DNA of 54,612 bases from Bacteriovoracaceae bacterium. Lineage in GTDB: Bacteria; Bdellovibrionota; Bacteriovoracia; Bacteriovoracales; Bacteriovoracaceae. Every line of letters begins with the position of its first letter. Position 1 is the stretch's first letter. Positions 53,654-54,612 of this stretch are shown piece after piece. The translations under genes and the position numbers were made by a program. The notes beneath the pieces are model-generated. The model did not search any database, was not told the origin of the DNA, and saw only the letters and a program-made list of their open reading frames with translations. The stretch spans positions 1 through 54,612 of the forward strand of contig JAIPEG010000014.1 in the NCBI GenBank assembly GCA_021737405.1, given 5' to 3'.

Positions 53654-54612
53654 TATAAGAAACTTTTGTAATTTTTTATAGTGACATCACCGTACTTCTC
53701 TAAGGTTTTTTTAAGACTTCGAGGTCCTACAATAGTGATCTGTTGCTCCTCCCATCCAAAGAGTCTTTGAATCATTTTTGCAACTTCATCCGATTTAAAA
53801 GACCTAACTTTTTCAGGAAAATCAAAGAGCGAGCTATAAGGCTCTCCCCTATGATCTAAATAGGAAAGTTGTGCTAAATAACTGCTCGTACTTTCAAATC
53901 CAAAGGGATAACTACCAGCGAGAGAGCCTTGTGCCCTTGAGAGATTTTCTGGTTTTATTTCTCCAGCACTCGCCTTTTTAACAGTTTCTTTTGTTTTCTC
54001 AAGAAGCATCCCCACACTTTCTACTTTTGTCGATGTGCTAATCCCCGCTCTGCCATATTGTTTTTGCCCACCAGCAAATGTCCCAACACCATAAGTAAGA
54101 CCATTCTCAACGCGAAGAACTCTCATCAGACGTGATGTAAAACCACCGCCTAGGAAGTGGCTCGCAAGGCTCATGAGTTCTGACTGATCAATCTCATCCT
54201 TACTTAAGAATTTTCCAATTCTAACTTGTGCTTGATTAGCTTCTGGTATCGGAATTAGTGTGATTTGAGGGCGAGCACGCTTCTTCGGTTTCTCATAACT
54301 AACGAGCCTTTCAAAAGTCCCTTGTCCTTTCCAACCGCACTCATTATTGACAATATTTTTGATTTCAAGAACTTCTTTTGGTCCCGTTAGGTAAATTCTT
54401 TTTTTAACGGATTTATTAAAGTAATCCAGTTTTTTTGAAAGAAGAGACTTATTCCATTTTTTGACATCACCACTTTTACCATCCACAGGATAGCTGTATG
54501 GAGTTCCACTTAAAGACTCTTCCCTAAAGGCTTGACTTGCAAGTGCTGAAGGCGAGCTTACTAGGTTTTCTAAGGAGTCTAAGATCCTTTTCTTTTCCTT
54601 ATTTAGGTCTCT
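53653..54612 (-). CDS. M16-family (pitrilysin-like) zinc peptidase, partial
   Basis: The frame is open to the right edge, so the N-terminal part with HXXEH is outside the window; about 319 residues remain. The visible part holds the end of the first M16 domain (AFREESLSGTPYSYPVDGKSGDV) and most of the second, including SRLMRVLRVENGLTYGVGTFAGG, the Arg/Tyr motif of the C-terminal lobe that helps bind substrate. Such proteins degrade short peptides in the periplasm or cytosol. The reported GTG at 54486 is not the real start; the frame continues upstream of it. Confidence 0.85.
   Translation of the reverse strand, partial: RDLNKEKKRILDSLENLVSSPSALASQAFREESLSGTPYSYPVDGKSGDVKKWNKSLLSKKLDYFNKSVKKRIYLTGPKEVLEIKNIVNNECGWKGQGTFERLVSYEKPKKRARPQITLIPIPEANQAQVRIGKFLSKDEIDQSELMSLASHFLGGGFTSRLMRVLRVENGLTYGVGTFAGGQKQYGRAGISTSTKVESVGMLLEKTKETVKKASAGEIKPENLSRAQGSLAGSYPFGFESTSSYLAQLSYLDHRGEPYSSLFDFPEKVRSFKSDEVAKMIQRLFGWEEQQITIVGPRSLKKTLEKYGDVTIKNYKSFL

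Noticed and set aside
1..54612. CRISPR arrays, tRNA or rRNA genes, insertion sequences
   Set aside because: I saw no regularly spaced repeats, cloverleaf-like genes with CCA ends, transposase genes or terminal inverted repeats on reading through.

Overview
The window looks like a chromosomal stretch of a low-GC Gram-negative bacterium of the Bdellovibrionota, most likely a Bacteriovorax/Halobacteriovorax-type predator. This is inferred from gene content and style: a TonB2-type energiser operon, many secreted and lipoprotein products, a secreted subtilase, a bactofilin operon, an FrzS/AglZ-like pseudo-receiver protein, very tight gene packing with 4-base start/stop overlaps, and frequent GTG/TTG starts. 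No sequence search was run, so the taxon is not proven. I saw no rRNA, tRNA, insertion sequence, prophage or CRISPR array. No gene-free stretch exceeds 300 bases; the longest gaps (about 200 bases, at 4648-4859, 5817-6035, 49275-49469 and 51696-51893) are AT-rich and hold probable promoters, terminators or operator-like palindromes.

Layout. 1-4647: a TonB2-like operon (DUF3450 protein, TtpC-like long ExbB, ExbB, ExbD, TonB, TPR protein) that would power outer-membrane uptake. 4860-7134: an outer-membrane barrel protein, ribosomal L25/Ctc and a VOC protein. 7138-9177: a divergent pterin pair, a tandem PTPS-like protein and FolE2. 9325-14792: a large subtilase lipoprotein, RmuC, a secreted thermonuclease-like nuclease and an orphan exported protein. 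14836-20684 (minus): CvfB, a GAF protein with a histidine-kinase H-box but no ATPase domain, an orphan exported protein and an AapQMP-type amino-acid ABC transporter whose binding protein AapJ lies about 7 kb away at 27835-28851. 20791-25699: an operon of a c-heme-motif protein, a Tat-lipoprotein of DUF1501 style and an MMPL/RND exporter. 25804-27838: a putative HEAAH metallopeptidase without an ATG start and two tandem XRE regulators.

29012-35203 holds a HEAT-repeat exported protein, an FMN reductase, a small XRE regulator, an AgmX/TonB-C-like lipoprotein and a 1264-residue secreted protein of unknown function. 35181-39587 (minus) is a compact operon trmFO, DMT transporter, UXS-like sugar-nucleotide enzyme and glycosyltransferase. 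39655-44266 has nadE, a lysine/alanine-rich histone-H1-like protein and an APC permease fused to Usp-like domains. 44300-49274 (minus) is an operon of a pseudo-receiver/acidic/coiled-coil protein, a diguanylate cyclase and a metallophosphoesterase. 49470-51695 is an L,D-transpeptidase, membrane coiled-coil protein and bactofilin operon, probably a cell-shape module. 51894-53618 is a cassette of two paralogous six-cysteine exported proteins around an HTH regulator. The window ends in an M16 peptidase cut by the edge.

The best candidates for something undescribed are the six-cysteine cassette at the right end (with an internal repeat and two operator-like palindromes upstream), the 1264-residue exported protein, the pseudo-receiver/DGC/phosphoesterase operon, the heme protein/DUF1501/MMPL operon, and the tandem PTPS protein whose active-site motifs appear divided between its two halves.
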